Source: Bryobacteraceae bacterium (lineage in GTDB: Bacteria > Acidobacteriota > Terriglobia > Bryobacterales > Bryobacteraceae). From it: a stretch of DNA of 64,000 nt. Where the stretch lies: contig JANWXD010000012.1 of assembly GCA_025055455.1 (NCBI GenBank), positions 30,167-94,166 on the forward strand. The letters run 5' to 3'. Made by a program: the position numbers and the translations under genes. Shown one piece after another: positions 28,253 through 40,850 of the stretch. The stretch's first letter is position 1. Each line of letters opens with the position of its first letter. Below the pieces are notes generated by a model. That model was not told where the DNA came from, did not search any database, and saw only the letters and a list, made by a program, of their open reading frames with translations.

Positions 28253-28767
28253 CGCACCTCCGCTCGCTCCACCCGAGGGGCCCCGGTGATGGGGTCCAAG
28301 CGCACGATGCGGCGCGCGCCCCTCCGATTGGCCAGCTCCACGGCGATGGAGGGGACGGTGCCGCCCGGAAACACGACAAAGTGGCGAGGAGAGTTGTCGT
28401 CGCCCAGCAAGCGCGGCAGCACGGCTTCGACCGTCACGCCCTCCGGCAAAACGTACTCTTTTTGGAACCCACCGGACGATCGGACACGAATACGGCCCTG
28501 ACCTGGCACAATGCCGATCTCCAAGACCTCGCCTCGGCGCTCGGCTCGGTTCCATGCCGCGTTGAACAGCGAAGCGACCGAGTCGGCGGCGCCGGCCAGC
28601 CGCACGAAGTCCACGCCGGTGGCGATGCGGGGCAGCGACAACCCCGCCAGCAGGGCGATCAATGCGGCAACCATCAGCATCTCGATCAGCGTGACTCCGG
28701 CACATGAATTCAGCCGGCGGGCGGCGCCCTCGCACGCAGGGATCGCGAGCAAGGTCCGGTGGCTCAC
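28249..28767 (-). CDS. gspH: Type II secretion minor pseudopilin GspH
   Basis: AGVTLIEMLMVAALIALLAGLSLPRI; inferred GTG start overlapping gspG stop. Confidence 0.82.
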   Translation of the reverse strand: MSHRTLLAIPACEGAARRLNSCAGVTLIEMLMVAALIALLAGLSLPRIATGVDFVRLAGAADSVASLFNAAWNRAERRGEVLEIGIVPGQGRIRVRSSGGFQKEYVLPEGVTVEAVLPRLLGDDNSPRHFVVFPGGTVPSIAVELANRRGARRIVRLDPITGAPRVERAEVR

Positions 28768-29198
28768 TGGCTCTTCCAGCTCACGATGTCCGCGTTGATG
28801 CCCTCGCCGCCGGGCTTGCCGTCGGCTCCGTAGGAGATGATGTCCGGCAGTTCGCCGTGCTCGCCCGGGAAGCGATAGACGTACGGCCGTCCCCAGGGAT
28901 CCAAGGGAATCTCTTTCTCCACGTAGGGACCATCCCAATTGGGAACGTCCGCCGGACGCCGCCACAGAGCTTGCAGGCCCTGCTCCGTGGTGGGCAGCGT
29001 GCCCGTGTCGAGCTTGTAGAGGTTCAAAGCGCCCAGGAACATCTCGATTTGGGCCCGCGCCGCCGCCACACGGGCTTTGTCGGACTGCTTGAAGAGATTG
29101 CGTCCGACCAGAGCCGCGAACAGGGCGATGATGGTCACCACCACCAGCATCTCGATAAGGGTGACGCCGGCCCGCGGGTTTCGTTTTCGCTGTTTCAT
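28764..29198 (-). CDS. gspG: Type II secretion major pseudopilin GspG
   Basis: RAGVTLIEMLVVVTIIALFAALVGRNLF...PTTEQGLQALWRRP...DPWGRPYVYRFPGEHGELPDIISYGADGKPGGEG. Confidence 0.95.
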   Translation of the reverse strand: MKQRKRNPRAGVTLIEMLVVVTIIALFAALVGRNLFKQSDKARVAAARAQIEMFLGALNLYKLDTGTLPTTEQGLQALWRRPADVPNWDGPYVEKEIPLDPWGRPYVYRFPGEHGELPDIISYGADGKPGGEGINADIVSWKSQ

Positions 29199-29200
29199 GG

Positions 29201-30409
29201 TTACACCGCCACTTCGTTGATGCTCGTAATCGCCAGCAGCATGCTGAGGATGAGCGCACCCACCAGCACGCCCATGACTAGGATAATCAGCGGCTCGAAC
29301 AGCGCCGTAAATCGTTTGACCGCCGCACGCGTTTCGCCCTCGTAGATGTCGGCCATACGGGCGAACACTTGGTCGAGTCTTCCCGTCTCCTCTCCCACCG
29401 TGAGCAGGTGCGCCGCTAGCGGCGGAAACTGCCCCGTCCGCGCCAGGGGCCCGGCGATGCCTTCGCCTCGCTTCACACCCTGCGCCACGCGGTCCAGCGA
29501 GCCTGCGATCCGCCGGTTGTGCAAAACCGAGGCGGCAATTCCGAGGGACTGCACCAGCGGGACCGCGTTGGCGACCAACGTCGCCATGGCGCGGGCGAAG
29601 CGCGCCGTTTCGGCACGCCGCAGGGCTGGCCCGAGCAGTGGCAGGCGCAATTTGAACGAATCCCACCACAGCCGGCCCGGCGCCGTACGGACGTAGGAAT
29701 AGGTCGCGAGCACCGCCGCGGCCGCCACCGCCAACGCGAGCCAGCCGTAAGCGCGGAGGGAATCGCTGGCCGCGATTAAAATCTGCGCGGGGAGCGGTAC
29801 GCGCATCTGCGACTCCTCGAAGATGGCCGCAAACCGTGGCACCACGAAAGTGACCAGCACGACAATCGAGCCGAGTCCCACCAGGGTCAGCAACGCGGGG
29901 TACATCATCGAGGAGATCAGATAGCTCCGGAGCTCCTGGCGGGACTGCTCGAACTCGGCCAATCGCTCGAAGATTTGCGCTAGGGCGCCGCTGGCTTCTC
30001 CCGCCCGCACCATGTTGACGTAGAGGTCGGAAAAATACGACGGGTGGGCGGCGAGACTATCGGATAAAGACTTGCCGCTTTTGAGAAGCCGGAGAACGTC
30101 CTGGACCACCCATCGAAACTGGGCATGGTCACTGAGCTCCGCGGTGATAGACAAAGCGCGGTCCAACGGCACGCCCGCGCTGAGCAGGGAGGAAAGCTCC
30201 TGGGTGAAAAACAGCACGTCCCGGCGCCGTCCGCCGCCGAGCGAGGGCCGCTTCCATTGCCAGGAACGGCGCGGCTGTGCTCCCACCCACACGGGCGTCA
30301 GTCCTTGACGGCGCAGCTCGGCGGCTACGTGTTTCTCGCTCGCCCCGGACAGAACGCCGGTCCGCACCCGCCCGTCGGCGCTCACAGCCTTGAAGTGAAA
30401 GCTCGCCAT
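29201..30409 (-). CDS. gspF: Type II secretion inner membrane protein GspF
   Basis: Duplicated GspF domain, FFTQELSSLLSAGVPLDRAL, VKRFTALFEPLIILVMGVLVG. Confidence 0.94.
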   Translation of the reverse strand: MASFHFKAVSADGRVRTGVLSGASEKHVAAELRRQGLTPVWVGAQPRRSWQWKRPSLGGGRRRDVLFFTQELSSLLSAGVPLDRALSITAELSDHAQFRWVVQDVLRLLKSGKSLSDSLAAHPSYFSDLYVNMVRAGEASGALAQIFERLAEFEQSRQELRSYLISSMMYPALLTLVGLGSIVVLVTFVVPRFAAIFEESQMRVPLPAQILIAASDSLRAYGWLALAVAAAAVLATYSYVRTAPGRLWWDSFKLRLPLLGPALRRAETARFARAMATLVANAVPLVQSLGIAASVLHNRRIAGSLDRVAQGVKRGEGIAGPLARTGQFPPLAAHLLTVGEETGRLDQVFARMADIYEGETRAAVKRFTALFEPLIILVMGVLVGALILSMLLAITSINEVAV

Positions 30410-30414
30410 GGTGG

Positions 30415-32049
30415 TTAGAATTCTTGCGTCACGCGCAGCACCTCCTCGGGGGTCGTCACTCCGGCGCGCACCTTTTCCCAGCCGTCCTCCCGCAAGGTGC
30501 GCATGCCGTGGCGGCGAGCTGCCGCTGCGATCTGGCTCGCGTCCGCCTGGCGCATGATCAGCTTGCGGATCTCGTCGTTCATCTCCATCAGCTCGAAGAT
30601 GCCCACCCGGCCGCTGTAGCCCGTCCCGAAACAGTGTTCACAGCCCAGACCCCGCCAAGTGACGATGGTCTCCCCCTGGGGCGTAAGCGCCGTGCCGCCC
30701 TCCACTTTGCAGCGCGGACAAATCACACGCACCAGGCGCTGGGCCAGCACGGCCACGAGCGACGAGCTGATCAAGTAATTTTCCACGCCCATGTCGGTCA
30801 GCCGCGTGATAGCGCTCGGGGCGTCGTTGGTGTGAAGCGTCGAGTAGACGAAGTGGCCCGTCAGAGCGGCGCGGATGGCGATGTCGGCGGTCTCGCGGTC
30901 GCGGATCTCCCCTACCATGATCACGTCGGGATCCTGGCGCACGATGTGCCGCAGCCCGGCGGCGAAGGTCAGACCGATCTGGGGATTCACGTGGATCTGA
31001 TTGATGCCGTCCATCTGGTACTCGACCGGATCTTCGATGGTGATGATCTTGACGCCCGGCCGGTTGATGCGCTTGAGCGCCGAGTACAGCGTCGTGGACT
31101 TGCCGCTGCCGGTGGGACCGGTCACGAGCAGGATGCCGTGAGGCAGCGAGGTGTAAAACTCCATACGCGCCAGCATGCGCTCGTCGAAGCCCAGGCGCCG
31201 CAGGTCGAAGAACTCCGTCGCCGAGCGGTCCAGCAGCCGCATCACCACGCTTTCCCCGTACAGCGTGGGCAGCGTGGAGACGCGGAGATCCACTTCGCGG
31301 CCGAGCGTCTTGATCTTGATGCGGCCGTCTTGCGGCAAGCGCCGCTCGGCGATATTCAGGCGAGCCATGAGCTTGATGCGGGAAATGATGGCGGCTTTCA
31401 GCTCCCGCGGCGGCGGTTCTTGGTTGTAGAGGACCCCGTCGATGCGGAAACGCACGCGGAACTCCTTTTCGAAGGGCTCCAAGTGAATATCGCTGGCGCG
31501 TTTCTCGACCGCCTGGGCGATCAGCGCGTTGACCAGGCGGATGACGGGCGCCTCGCTGGCCATGTCCCGCAGCTGTTCGAGGTCTTCGCCGGCTTCGCTC
31601 GTCTCCGCGTCCAGCTCGGTGGGCCGCCCGCTTTCGCCGTAGTAGCGGTCGATCGCGTCCAGAATGTCCCGTTCGGCAGCCAGAGCTGGGCGCACTTTGA
31701 GGCCCGTGAACCCCCGCACCGCGGAGATCGTCTCAAAGTCGAGAGGGTCAGCCATGGCTAGCGTCAGGGTGGAATCCTGGAGGGCCGTGGGGAGGAACTT
31801 GCACTGGCGCATGAAGCGCGGCGAAAGACCCTCGGTTTCCGGCGTCACGGGCGGAGGCCCTTCGATGGTCACCAGCGGCACGCCGAGCTGTTCCGACAGC
31901 GCGGCCAAAACGTCCCGCTGGGCGACGAATCCCAGATCCACGAGAATCTTGCCGATCTTCTCCCCACGCTCCCGCTGGATCTCGAGGGCTTTGTCCAAGT
32001 CCTCGGCCTCGAGCAAGCCGCGAGCCACCAGCATCTCCCCGAGCCGCAT
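30415..32049 (-). CDS. gspE: Type II secretion ATPase GspE
   Basis: Walker A GPTGSGKSTTLYSAL, Walker B-like VGEIRDRETADIA, CPRCK...CEHCFGTGYSGR zinc motif. Confidence 0.96.
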   Translation of the reverse strand: MRLGEMLVARGLLEAEDLDKALEIQRERGEKIGKILVDLGFVAQRDVLAALSEQLGVPLVTIEGPPPVTPETEGLSPRFMRQCKFLPTALQDSTLTLAMADPLDFETISAVRGFTGLKVRPALAAERDILDAIDRYYGESGRPTELDAETSEAGEDLEQLRDMASEAPVIRLVNALIAQAVEKRASDIHLEPFEKEFRVRFRIDGVLYNQEPPPRELKAAIISRIKLMARLNIAERRLPQDGRIKIKTLGREVDLRVSTLPTLYGESVVMRLLDRSATEFFDLRRLGFDERMLARMEFYTSLPHGILLVTGPTGSGKSTTLYSALKRINRPGVKIITIEDPVEYQMDGINQIHVNPQIGLTFAAGLRHIVRQDPDVIMVGEIRDRETADIAIRAALTGHFVYSTLHTNDAPSAITRLTDMGVENYLISSSLVAVLAQRLVRVICPRCKVEGGTALTPQGETIVTWRGLGCEHCFGTGYSGRVGIFELMEMNDEIRKLIMRQADASQIAAAARRHGMRTLREDGWEKVRAGVTTPEEVLRVTQEF

Positions 32050-32052
32050 AAG

Positions 32053-32595
32053 TCAGAATTCCTGGATGCGGAGGGCGGCCTCGAGGGCTTGCTCGGAAAT
32101 CCGCCGGGCGCGATACTCCACGAGCACGCCCCGCGGCGCCTGGATAAGAATCTGTGAAGGCAAGCCAGTCGTGTTTTCCCAAGTGCGGAAGTAGAACAGG
32201 GAAACGGCGATAGCGATCTGCTCGTCCGGCGGCACCGCGGCCAGCGACGCCGCCGCCTCCACGAGCGCCTCTTTGAGCAGGCCTTTGAGCGCCGTGACCC
32301 GCTCGAGCTTCTTCAGGCGGACCTTTTCGACGTCCTCGCGCGTAAACGCGGGCCGGAACGGAGACGGCGCGGGCGCGGAGATCAGATTGACCTCGGCGGT
32401 GAACACCGCCCCGTAGCCCTCCAGATACACGCCCTGCGTCGTGCTCAGCAGCAGGAACGGATTGTCCGGAAATGCCGTCTCGATCCGGCGGTCGAGCTGT
32501 TGTTCCACCTGAACCAAAGCGGCGCGACTCACGCGAGGATTCGTCGCCGCTTGGGCCAGCAACGCCGTGGCTGCAAGCAGGAGGGCGGGCCTCAT
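32053..32595 (-). CDS. Hypothetical secreted protein between anti-sigma factor and gspE
   Basis: Signal peptide MRPALLLAATALLAQA; 4-bp overlap with the upstream gene. Confidence 0.65.
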   Translation of the reverse strand: MRPALLLAATALLAQAATNPRVSRAALVQVEQQLDRRIETAFPDNPFLLLSTTQGVYLEGYGAVFTAEVNLISAPAPSPFRPAFTREDVEKVRLKKLERVTALKGLLKEALVEAAASLAAVPPDEQIAIAVSLFYFRTWENTTGLPSQILIQAPRGVLVEYRARRISEQALEAALRIQEF

Positions 32596-33176
32596 CGCGC
32601 GCCTCCCAGCTCGGCGCTGGCCGTGTACAGCACGCCCCAGCGCTTGCGCAGCACGTTGAGGTTTTCCTCGACCGCCAGCAACTGGGCCTGGTACCGGCGC
32701 TCGATGCGGGCGGCCGCCGCTGTGACCAATTGCGCCGTCCGCCGCGCCTGCCGCTCCTCGGCCTGCCGCAGTTTTTCCTCCAGCAGCGCTTCCAGCCGCC
32801 GGGCCACTTCGGCTTCGATGCGCGCTTCGGAGATCTGCGCTGCGCCGGGAGCCGGCGCGACGGGCGCCGGGCGCGTGAAGGCGTGAACGAGGATCGCCGC
32901 GGCCAGCATCGCCGCGGAAGCGAACGCAACGCGCGGCGCCGAATTCCAGAACCGCGACCAGAAGCCCGGTTCGAAAATCTTGTCCGAGACGAACGCCAGC
33001 CGGCGCGGCGGTTCCTCCTGCGGCAGCGCGCCAAGGGCCGCCATCACCGCGCCCAGCCGCGCTACCTCCTCCCGGCACGCCGCGCACGCCGCTAAGTGGG
33101 AGTCGAGCGCGGCGCGTTCCGCCGTCGGCGATTCGCCGAGCACATAAGCTTTCCAATCCAAGTTCGGGCAACTCAT
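32592..33176 (-). CDS. Zinc-finger (ZAS/HC2) anti-sigma factor with central TM
   Basis: DSHLAACAACREEV (HxxxCxxC) and TM VAFASAAMLAAAILVHAF; ATGA overlap with the sigma factor gene. Confidence 0.85.
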   Translation of the reverse strand: MSCPNLDWKAYVLGESPTAERAALDSHLAACAACREEVARLGAVMAALGALPQEEPPRRLAFVSDKIFEPGFWSRFWNSAPRVAFASAAMLAAAILVHAFTRPAPVAPAPGAAQISEARIEAEVARRLEALLEEKLRQAEERQARRTAQLVTAAAARIERRYQAQLLAVEENLNVLRKRWGVLYTASAELGGAR

Positions 33177-33721
33177 GACGCACCTCGCGCGTTGATCGGA
33201 GCCAGCGATTCTTTCAGGACGTCCAAAGCCGCATACACGCGGGACTTCACGGTCGAGACCGGACAGGAGAGAATTTCCGCCATCTCTTCGAACTTGAATC
33301 CGTGGAAGATCTTCAACAGGATCGCCTCCCGCTGGTCTTCGGACAGCCGCGCCAAAGCCTGCTCCACGGCCAGCGAGAGCTCGACCGGCAGCAGGGCCCC
33401 GCCGGAGCGCTCCGCCGCGGGCGCCGTTTCCCCGTTCGCTTCCAACCTCCGGCGCCGCAACAGCGAGTACGCCTCGTTGTGGGCGATCCGGAACAGCCAG
33501 GGAGCGAACCGGGCGCCGTCTTGAAGCTTCCTCAGCCCGAGGTAGGCTTTGAGGAATACCTCCTGCGACAGGTCCAGCGCGGTTTCACGGTCTCCGACAA
33601 GACGCCAGAGGTAGTTGAAGATACGCTTCTCCCAGCGGGAAACGAGCACATTGAAGGCGTTGACGTCGCCGCGCCGGGCTTTGGCGACCAGATCCGGATC
33701 CTCGACTTCCCGAAAAATCAA
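33173..33721 (-). CDS. ECF-family RNA polymerase sigma factor
   Basis: Region 2 NYLWRLVGDRETALDLSQEVFLKAY, region 4 LSEDQREAILLKIFHGFKFEEMAEILSCPVSTVKSRVYAAL. Confidence 0.95.
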   Translation of the reverse strand: MIFREVEDPDLVAKARRGDVNAFNVLVSRWEKRIFNYLWRLVGDRETALDLSQEVFLKAYLGLRKLQDGARFAPWLFRIAHNEAYSLLRRRRLEANGETAPAAERSGGALLPVELSLAVEQALARLSEDQREAILLKIFHGFKFEEMAEILSCPVSTVKSRVYAALDVLKESLAPINARGAS

Positions 33722-33782
33722 TCTCCGGCTCCTGGAACTAAGACGCCGCCGGTGGGAAAAAAGTCGGCCGTCCGCAGCCGGT

Positions 33783-34259
33783 TCAGGCGGCCACGTGCCG
33801 GGCCAGATTCATGACCGTCGGGCGCACGAGGCGCTCGAAGTCCTTGTATTTCATGTGGACGACGTCGCGGTGCGTGCCGGCGTTGAAGGTGATGGTCTCC
33901 TCGCTTGTCAGGCTGCCATCTACGAAAACCGGCAAGTCGAAGAGGTTGCCGAACGGCGGCATGGCGCCCAACTCGCAATCCGGGAACAGATCGGCAAGCT
34001 CGCTTTCGGTAGCCAGCCGCAGCCGGGAGACTCCGAGCGTGGTTCGCAGGTTCTGTAAATCCAGCATGCTGTCCCCGGGCAACACCGCCATGCCGTAGCC
34101 GTTCTCGGTGAAATAGACCACCACCTTGGCGATGCGGTGCGCCGGGATGTGCTCGACGGAAGCCACCTCCCGGGCGGTGTAGGCGGTGGGGTGGGTGTGG
34201 TGCGTATACTCCACCTGGTTGTCCTCCAGGTACTTGAGGAGACGCTGAAGCATTGCCAT
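33783..34259 (-). CDS. YbaK/aminoacyl-tRNA editing-domain protein
   Basis: HTHPTAYTAREVASVEHIPAHRIAKVVVY, GAMPPFGNLFDLPVFVD, FNAGTHRDVVHMKYKDFERL. Confidence 0.85.
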   Translation of the reverse strand: MAMLQRLLKYLEDNQVEYTHHTHPTAYTAREVASVEHIPAHRIAKVVVYFTENGYGMAVLPGDSMLDLQNLRTTLGVSRLRLATESELADLFPDCELGAMPPFGNLFDLPVFVDGSLTSEETITFNAGTHRDVVHMKYKDFERLVRPTVMNLARHVAA

Positions 34260-34536
34260 GGCTCAACCTCCTTCCCGCGGCCTCGAGGCCGCGATGTCAA
34301 GCAGCGCCGAGCAAGTCCACCCTTAGTGTAGTCGAAGTCGGGACGAACCGAGCGCCGACGGTAAAATCGGCGCGCCTGGCCTGCAACAGGTTCACCCCCG
34401 ACACTCGTCGTTCGGTATCCCCGCAGCAGTGCTGATCTTGCTCAAGCCCAGTTCGAAGCCGTCCAGGTGGGACAAAACGCCGCTGCGGCACCCGCCCGCG
34501 CACCCTCTGTTAGAATGAGTCGCACCGATCCTGCCC

Positions 34537-35811
34537 ATGACCTATCCGGAATCCGTTCGCTTTCTCTATGCCCTGGGCAACGAGGTTCCCGCGGCCAAAT
34601 TGGGCTTGGAGCGGATCGGGCTGCTGCTCGAACGGCTGGAAAATCCCCATCGGGCGTGCCATTTTGTCCATGTCGCAGGCACCAATGGCAAAGGCTCCGT
34701 GTGCGCCATGATCGAGTCCGCGTTGCGGGCTGCGGGCGTTCGTACGGGGTTGTTCACCTCGCCTCACTTGGTTGAGCCGACCGAACGGATTCAAATCGCC
34801 GGCGAGCCCGTGGACGCCGAGCGATTCACCGCGGCGTTCGAGCAGGTCCACGCCGTGGCCGAGCGGATGCTGGCCGAAGGCGTCATCGAGTGCCATCCCA
34901 CGTATTTCGAAACGGTCGCGGCGATGGCCTTCGTGCTGTTCCGCGAACTCGCGGTCGAGACCGCAGTGCTCGAAGTGGGGCTCGGCGGCCGCCTGGATGC
35001 GACCAACGTCGTCCTGCCGCGGATTTGCGTCATCACGCCGATCGATTACGATCACGAGGCCCTGCTCGGCAAAGCCATCGAGTCCATTGCCCGGGAGAAA
35101 GCCGGCATCCTCAAGCCCGGCGTCCCGGCTGTGATGGCCCCCCAGCGGCCCGAAGCCGAAGCGGTGATCCGCGCGCGCGCCGCCGAAATCGGCGCGCCCA
35201 TCCTGTCTGTAACGGAGTGGCAAACTGCGGACCTTGACCTTCGGGCGGATGGCAGCCGCTTCGCCGCCCGGGGCCCGTGCGGGTTTCGAATTCAGATCGA
35301 GTGCCCGCTCGCTGGCCAGCACCAAGTCGACAACGCAGTGACCGCAGTGGCCGCCCTGCGCGCCCTCGACGTGCCCCCCGAGGCCATTCGGGAGGGGATT
35401 CGCCGCGTGGTCTGGCCAGGGCGCCTGGAGCGAGTCGCCGCGCGCCCCGCCATCATTCTCGACGGAGCCCACAACCCCGGGGGCGCGCGCGCCTTGGCCA
35501 CCTACATCGCGCGGTTCTGGGCCGGCCGCAAGGTCTGGCTGATTTACGGGACCATGCGCGACAAAGCCGTCTCCGAAATCACGGGCATCCTGTTCCCGCT
35601 GGCCGACGAGGTGATCCTGACCGCCCCCGCCCATCCGCGCGCCGTGCGCCCAGAGGCCATCCGCGAGCTGGCGGACCATCCGCGCCTGCGCTGCGCCTCT
35701 TCGCTCGAGGAAGCGCTTGCGATGACCAGCGCCGCGGAGCCCGACGACGTCATTTTCATCACCGGGAGCCTGTTTCTGGTGGGCGAGGCGCGGGCGCGCC
35801 TGCTGACATAG
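34537..35811 (+). CDS. folC: Bifunctional folylpolyglutamate/dihydrofolate synthase
   Basis: HVAGTNGKGSVCAM, TSPHLVEPTERIQI, VLEVGLGGRLDATNVV, LDGAHNPGGARAL. Confidence 0.95.
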   Translation: MTYPESVRFLYALGNEVPAAKLGLERIGLLLERLENPHRACHFVHVAGTNGKGSVCAMIESALRAAGVRTGLFTSPHLVEPTERIQIAGEPVDAERFTAAFEQVHAVAERMLAEGVIECHPTYFETVAAMAFVLFRELAVETAVLEVGLGGRLDATNVVLPRICVITPIDYDHEALLGKAIESIAREKAGILKPGVPAVMAPQRPEAEAVIRARAAEIGAPILSVTEWQTADLDLRADGSRFAARGPCGFRIQIECPLAGQHQVDNAVTAVAALRALDVPPEAIREGIRRVVWPGRLERVAARPAIILDGAHNPGGARALATYIARFWAGRKVWLIYGTMRDKAVSEITGILFPLADEVILTAPAHPRAVRPEAIRELADHPRLRCASSLEEALAMTSAAEPDDVIFITGSLFLVGEARARLLT

Positions 35812-35827
35812 GCACAGACCGCCGGCA

Positions 35828-36625
<798 letters not shown>

Positions 36626-36676
36626 CTTTTATCCTACCGCCGCGCCCTCGGGAGCGTCAACTGCTCCGCGCCGCTC

Positions 36677-38043
<1,367 letters not shown>

Positions 38044-38047
<4 letters not shown>

Positions 38048-40107
38048 GCTCCTGCCTCGGCGGCCCGGCGCGCCGCTTCGGCGGCCACCAGTGCCGGCAG
38101 CTCGATAACGAAGCGCGCCCCCACGGGCCGGTTGTCCTCGACGCGGATATGGCCGTTGTGCTCGGCGACGATGTGGCTGACGATCGCCAGCCCCAGGCCC
38201 GTGCCGCGGCCCTTAGTGGAAAAGTAGGGCAGAAACAGCTTCTCGCGGGTCTCGGGCGAAATGCCGCAACCTGTGTCCGCCACGATCAGCTCCACCGTTT
38301 CCGGTGTCGGCGCGTGCGTGGCGACATACAGCCGTTTGACCGGCGCCTCCCGCATGGCTTCCGCGGCGTTGTCCACCAGGTTCACGATTGCGCGCTTGAA
38401 CTGCTCCCGGTCAATCGCGACGGCCGGCAGCTCGGGCGACAGGTCGCGTTCGACCTCGACGCCGTCCAGCCGCCCCGCGAAAACCGCCAGCGCATGCTCC
38501 ACCACTTGATTGAGGTCGGACGGCTCCGGACGCGCCGCTGGGAAACGCGCGAACTGAGAAAAGGCCTCCAGCAGATTTTTCAGCGCCTCGGCTTCCTGGG
38601 TGATCGTCGCCGAGCATTCCCGCACCAGACGCCGCAGCTCCTCGGGCGCCGCCGACCGCTCTACGTGCCGGGCAATGCGCTGCGCCGACAGCGTGATCGG
38701 CGTCAGCGGATTCTTGATTTCATGGGCGATGCGCTGGGCCACCTCGCGCCAAGCTTCGGCTTTCTGCGCGCGCAGCAGCTCGCTGGTGTCTTCTAGCACC
38801 ATGACAAAACCGGAAGTGAGCTTGGTCTCCAGCGCCGATACCGTCACCGAAACCGGTAGCCGGCCGCGCGGTGTGGCCAGCTCCAGAGAGGCCGAAGCGA
38901 CTCCCGTGCGCCGCGCGCGCCGCATCAAATGCTTTAGATCCGCGGTCTCGTCCCGCGTGAAAAGATCTTCCAGCCGCTGCGCCGTCCCCAGCCGCTCCGC
39001 CCCCACAATCTGTTCGAGAGCGCGGTTGACTTTGAGAATCCGACCGTCGGAAGCGAGTGAAATGACCCCCGTCGGGATGCTCTCCAGAATCGCCTCGGTG
39101 AACCGCCGCCGCGCTTCCAGCTCGCGCCGGTTTTCTTCGAGAGCCTCGGTCATCTCGTTGAAGGCCCGCACCAGCGTCGCCAGTTCGTCCATGGCTTTGA
39201 CCGGCACGCGGTGGCGCAGGTTGCCCCGCCGCACCTCCCCGGCCGCCTCGAGCAGCGCCGAAATCGGCACGCTGATCTGCCGGGCCAGAAACAGCGCAAT
39301 CCAGGCGGCCACGAACAGAATGAACAGCGTGATCAGTGCCAGCAGCAGCAGGTAAAAGTTGCGCGTGTTCTTCCGGTTGAACACGAGCTGGTCGTAGGTG
39401 CGTACGTAGCGGTTGATCTCTTCTTGCGCGGCCTCGAGCTCGGGCGGGCGCTCTCCGGCGATGCGCAAAACGCCCCCCGGGACCGGCGCCTCCGCCGGGA
39501 TCCCTTCCGCCGCGCTGTCCGTACGGCAGACTATCAGTCGCGTCCCGTCGGAACGCACCAGAACCGCCTCTCGGAGCTGATAGTCGCGGCACCATTGCTC
39601 GAACCGTCCGGTCGCCGCCGTCCCCGTGCGCGCGTAGCTGGCCGTCTCAGGCAGCGACGCCAGCCACAGAGCCTGCGCGCGGACGCGTTCCCGTGCCTCC
39701 CGCTCCATGGCGCGGCTGGCTTCGATCAGATTCGCCTTGATGCCTTCCGCCGGGCGGCTGAACCATTTGTCGAGGTTGCGGTTGAGCACATACACGCCCC
39801 ACAGCACCAGAAAGAAAGCCGGCAGAATGGTGAGCGCCAGGGCGCCCACCACCAGCTTGGTCTTGATGCGGGAACCCTCGACCCCGCTGCGCCGCTCCAC
39901 GTACAGCTTGAGCCCCGTCCGGAACAGCATGAACCCCAGCGTCACGGTGAGCAAAAACACGAGCGTCGAAATGGCCCAGAATAAGGAGGTCTGCGCCGCC
40001 GTGGCCGGCGCCAAGTCGCCGAAGCTGAACGAGCCTTGCCAGATGACCAGCCCGACCAGGATGGCTAATGCCGCCACCGCCGCGCCGTGCACAAGGCGTC
40101 TTTTCAT
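38044..40107 (-). CDS. ntrY: NtrY-like sensor histidine kinase
   Basis: N-terminal TMs, HAMP, PAS, RIAHEIKNPLTPITLSAQRIARH, DTGCGISPETREKLFLPYFSTKGRGTGLGLAIV; overlaps ntrX by 4 bp. Confidence 0.9.
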
Positions 40108-40248
40108 GGAGCGAGGTGCTTTCTCTTCGAATTATAGTGAGATAGCGAGACCGCTTCGGTCGCGCGTTCCACCGGTTTGCCCCAAGGGGCCGCGTCGCCT
40201 ATACTGAAATTGAGCGAGCCGGCGTCGAGCCGGCCCGAGGCGCGTGGC

Positions 40249-40698
40249 ATGGTCATCCTGCTGACAATATTTCACGTACTGGTTTGCTTTTTTCTGATCG
40301 TAGTTGTGCTGCTGCAGAGCGGCAAGGCGGCCGATTTGGCAGGTGCTTTCGGCGGCATGGGTTCGCAGACCGCTTTCGGACCGCGCGGGGCGGCGACGGT
40401 GCTCTCCAAGGCGACGACCGTAGCGGCCGTCATTTTTATGCTGACTTCGTTGTCGCTAGCCATCATCGCCGCGCGGGGCACGGGGGGCGGAAGGACGGTG
40501 CTCGAGGATCACAAGCCCACCCAAACTCGGACGGCTCCGGCTCAAACGCCGGCCGCGCCGCCCGCGGCGCCGGGCCAGCCAGTGGGCGCCGGGCAGCCTG
40601 TGCAAGTGGACTTTTCGCAGATCCCGCCGGCGGGCCAGGCGCCCGCGCAAGCGCCGACCTCGCAACCCAAGCCGGCGCCGGCTCAGCCGCAAAAGTAG
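40249..40698 (+). CDS. secG: Preprotein translocase subunit SecG
   Basis: VLVCFFLIVVVLLQSGKAADLAGAFGGMGSQTAFGPRGAATVLSKAT, Pro/Ala/Gln-rich tail. Confidence 0.95.
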   Translation: MVILLTIFHVLVCFFLIVVVLLQSGKAADLAGAFGGMGSQTAFGPRGAATVLSKATTVAAVIFMLTSLSLAIIAARGTGGGRTVLEDHKPTQTRTAPAQTPAAPPAAPGQPVGAGQPVQVDFSQIPPAGQAPAQAPTSQPKPAPAQPQK

Positions 40699-40713
40699 AC
40701 AGGATCCGGTTGT

Positions 40714-40800
40714 GCGGACGTGGCGGAATTGGCAGACGCGCTAGCTTGAGGTGCTAGTGGGGGTAACCCCGTGGAGGTTCAAGTCCTCTCGTCCGCACCA
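40714..40800 (+). tRNA. tRNA-Leu (anticodon GAG), CCA encoded, 87 nt
   Basis: GCGGACGTGGCGGAATTGGCAGACGCGCTAGCTTGAGGTGCTAG...GGTTCAAGTCCTCTCGTCCGCACCA with long variable arm. Confidence 0.96.
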
Positions 40801-40850
40801 CCTCCAACCTCCCTGGGGCTGACCGGGCCCAACGTGTGACCCTCGCCATT

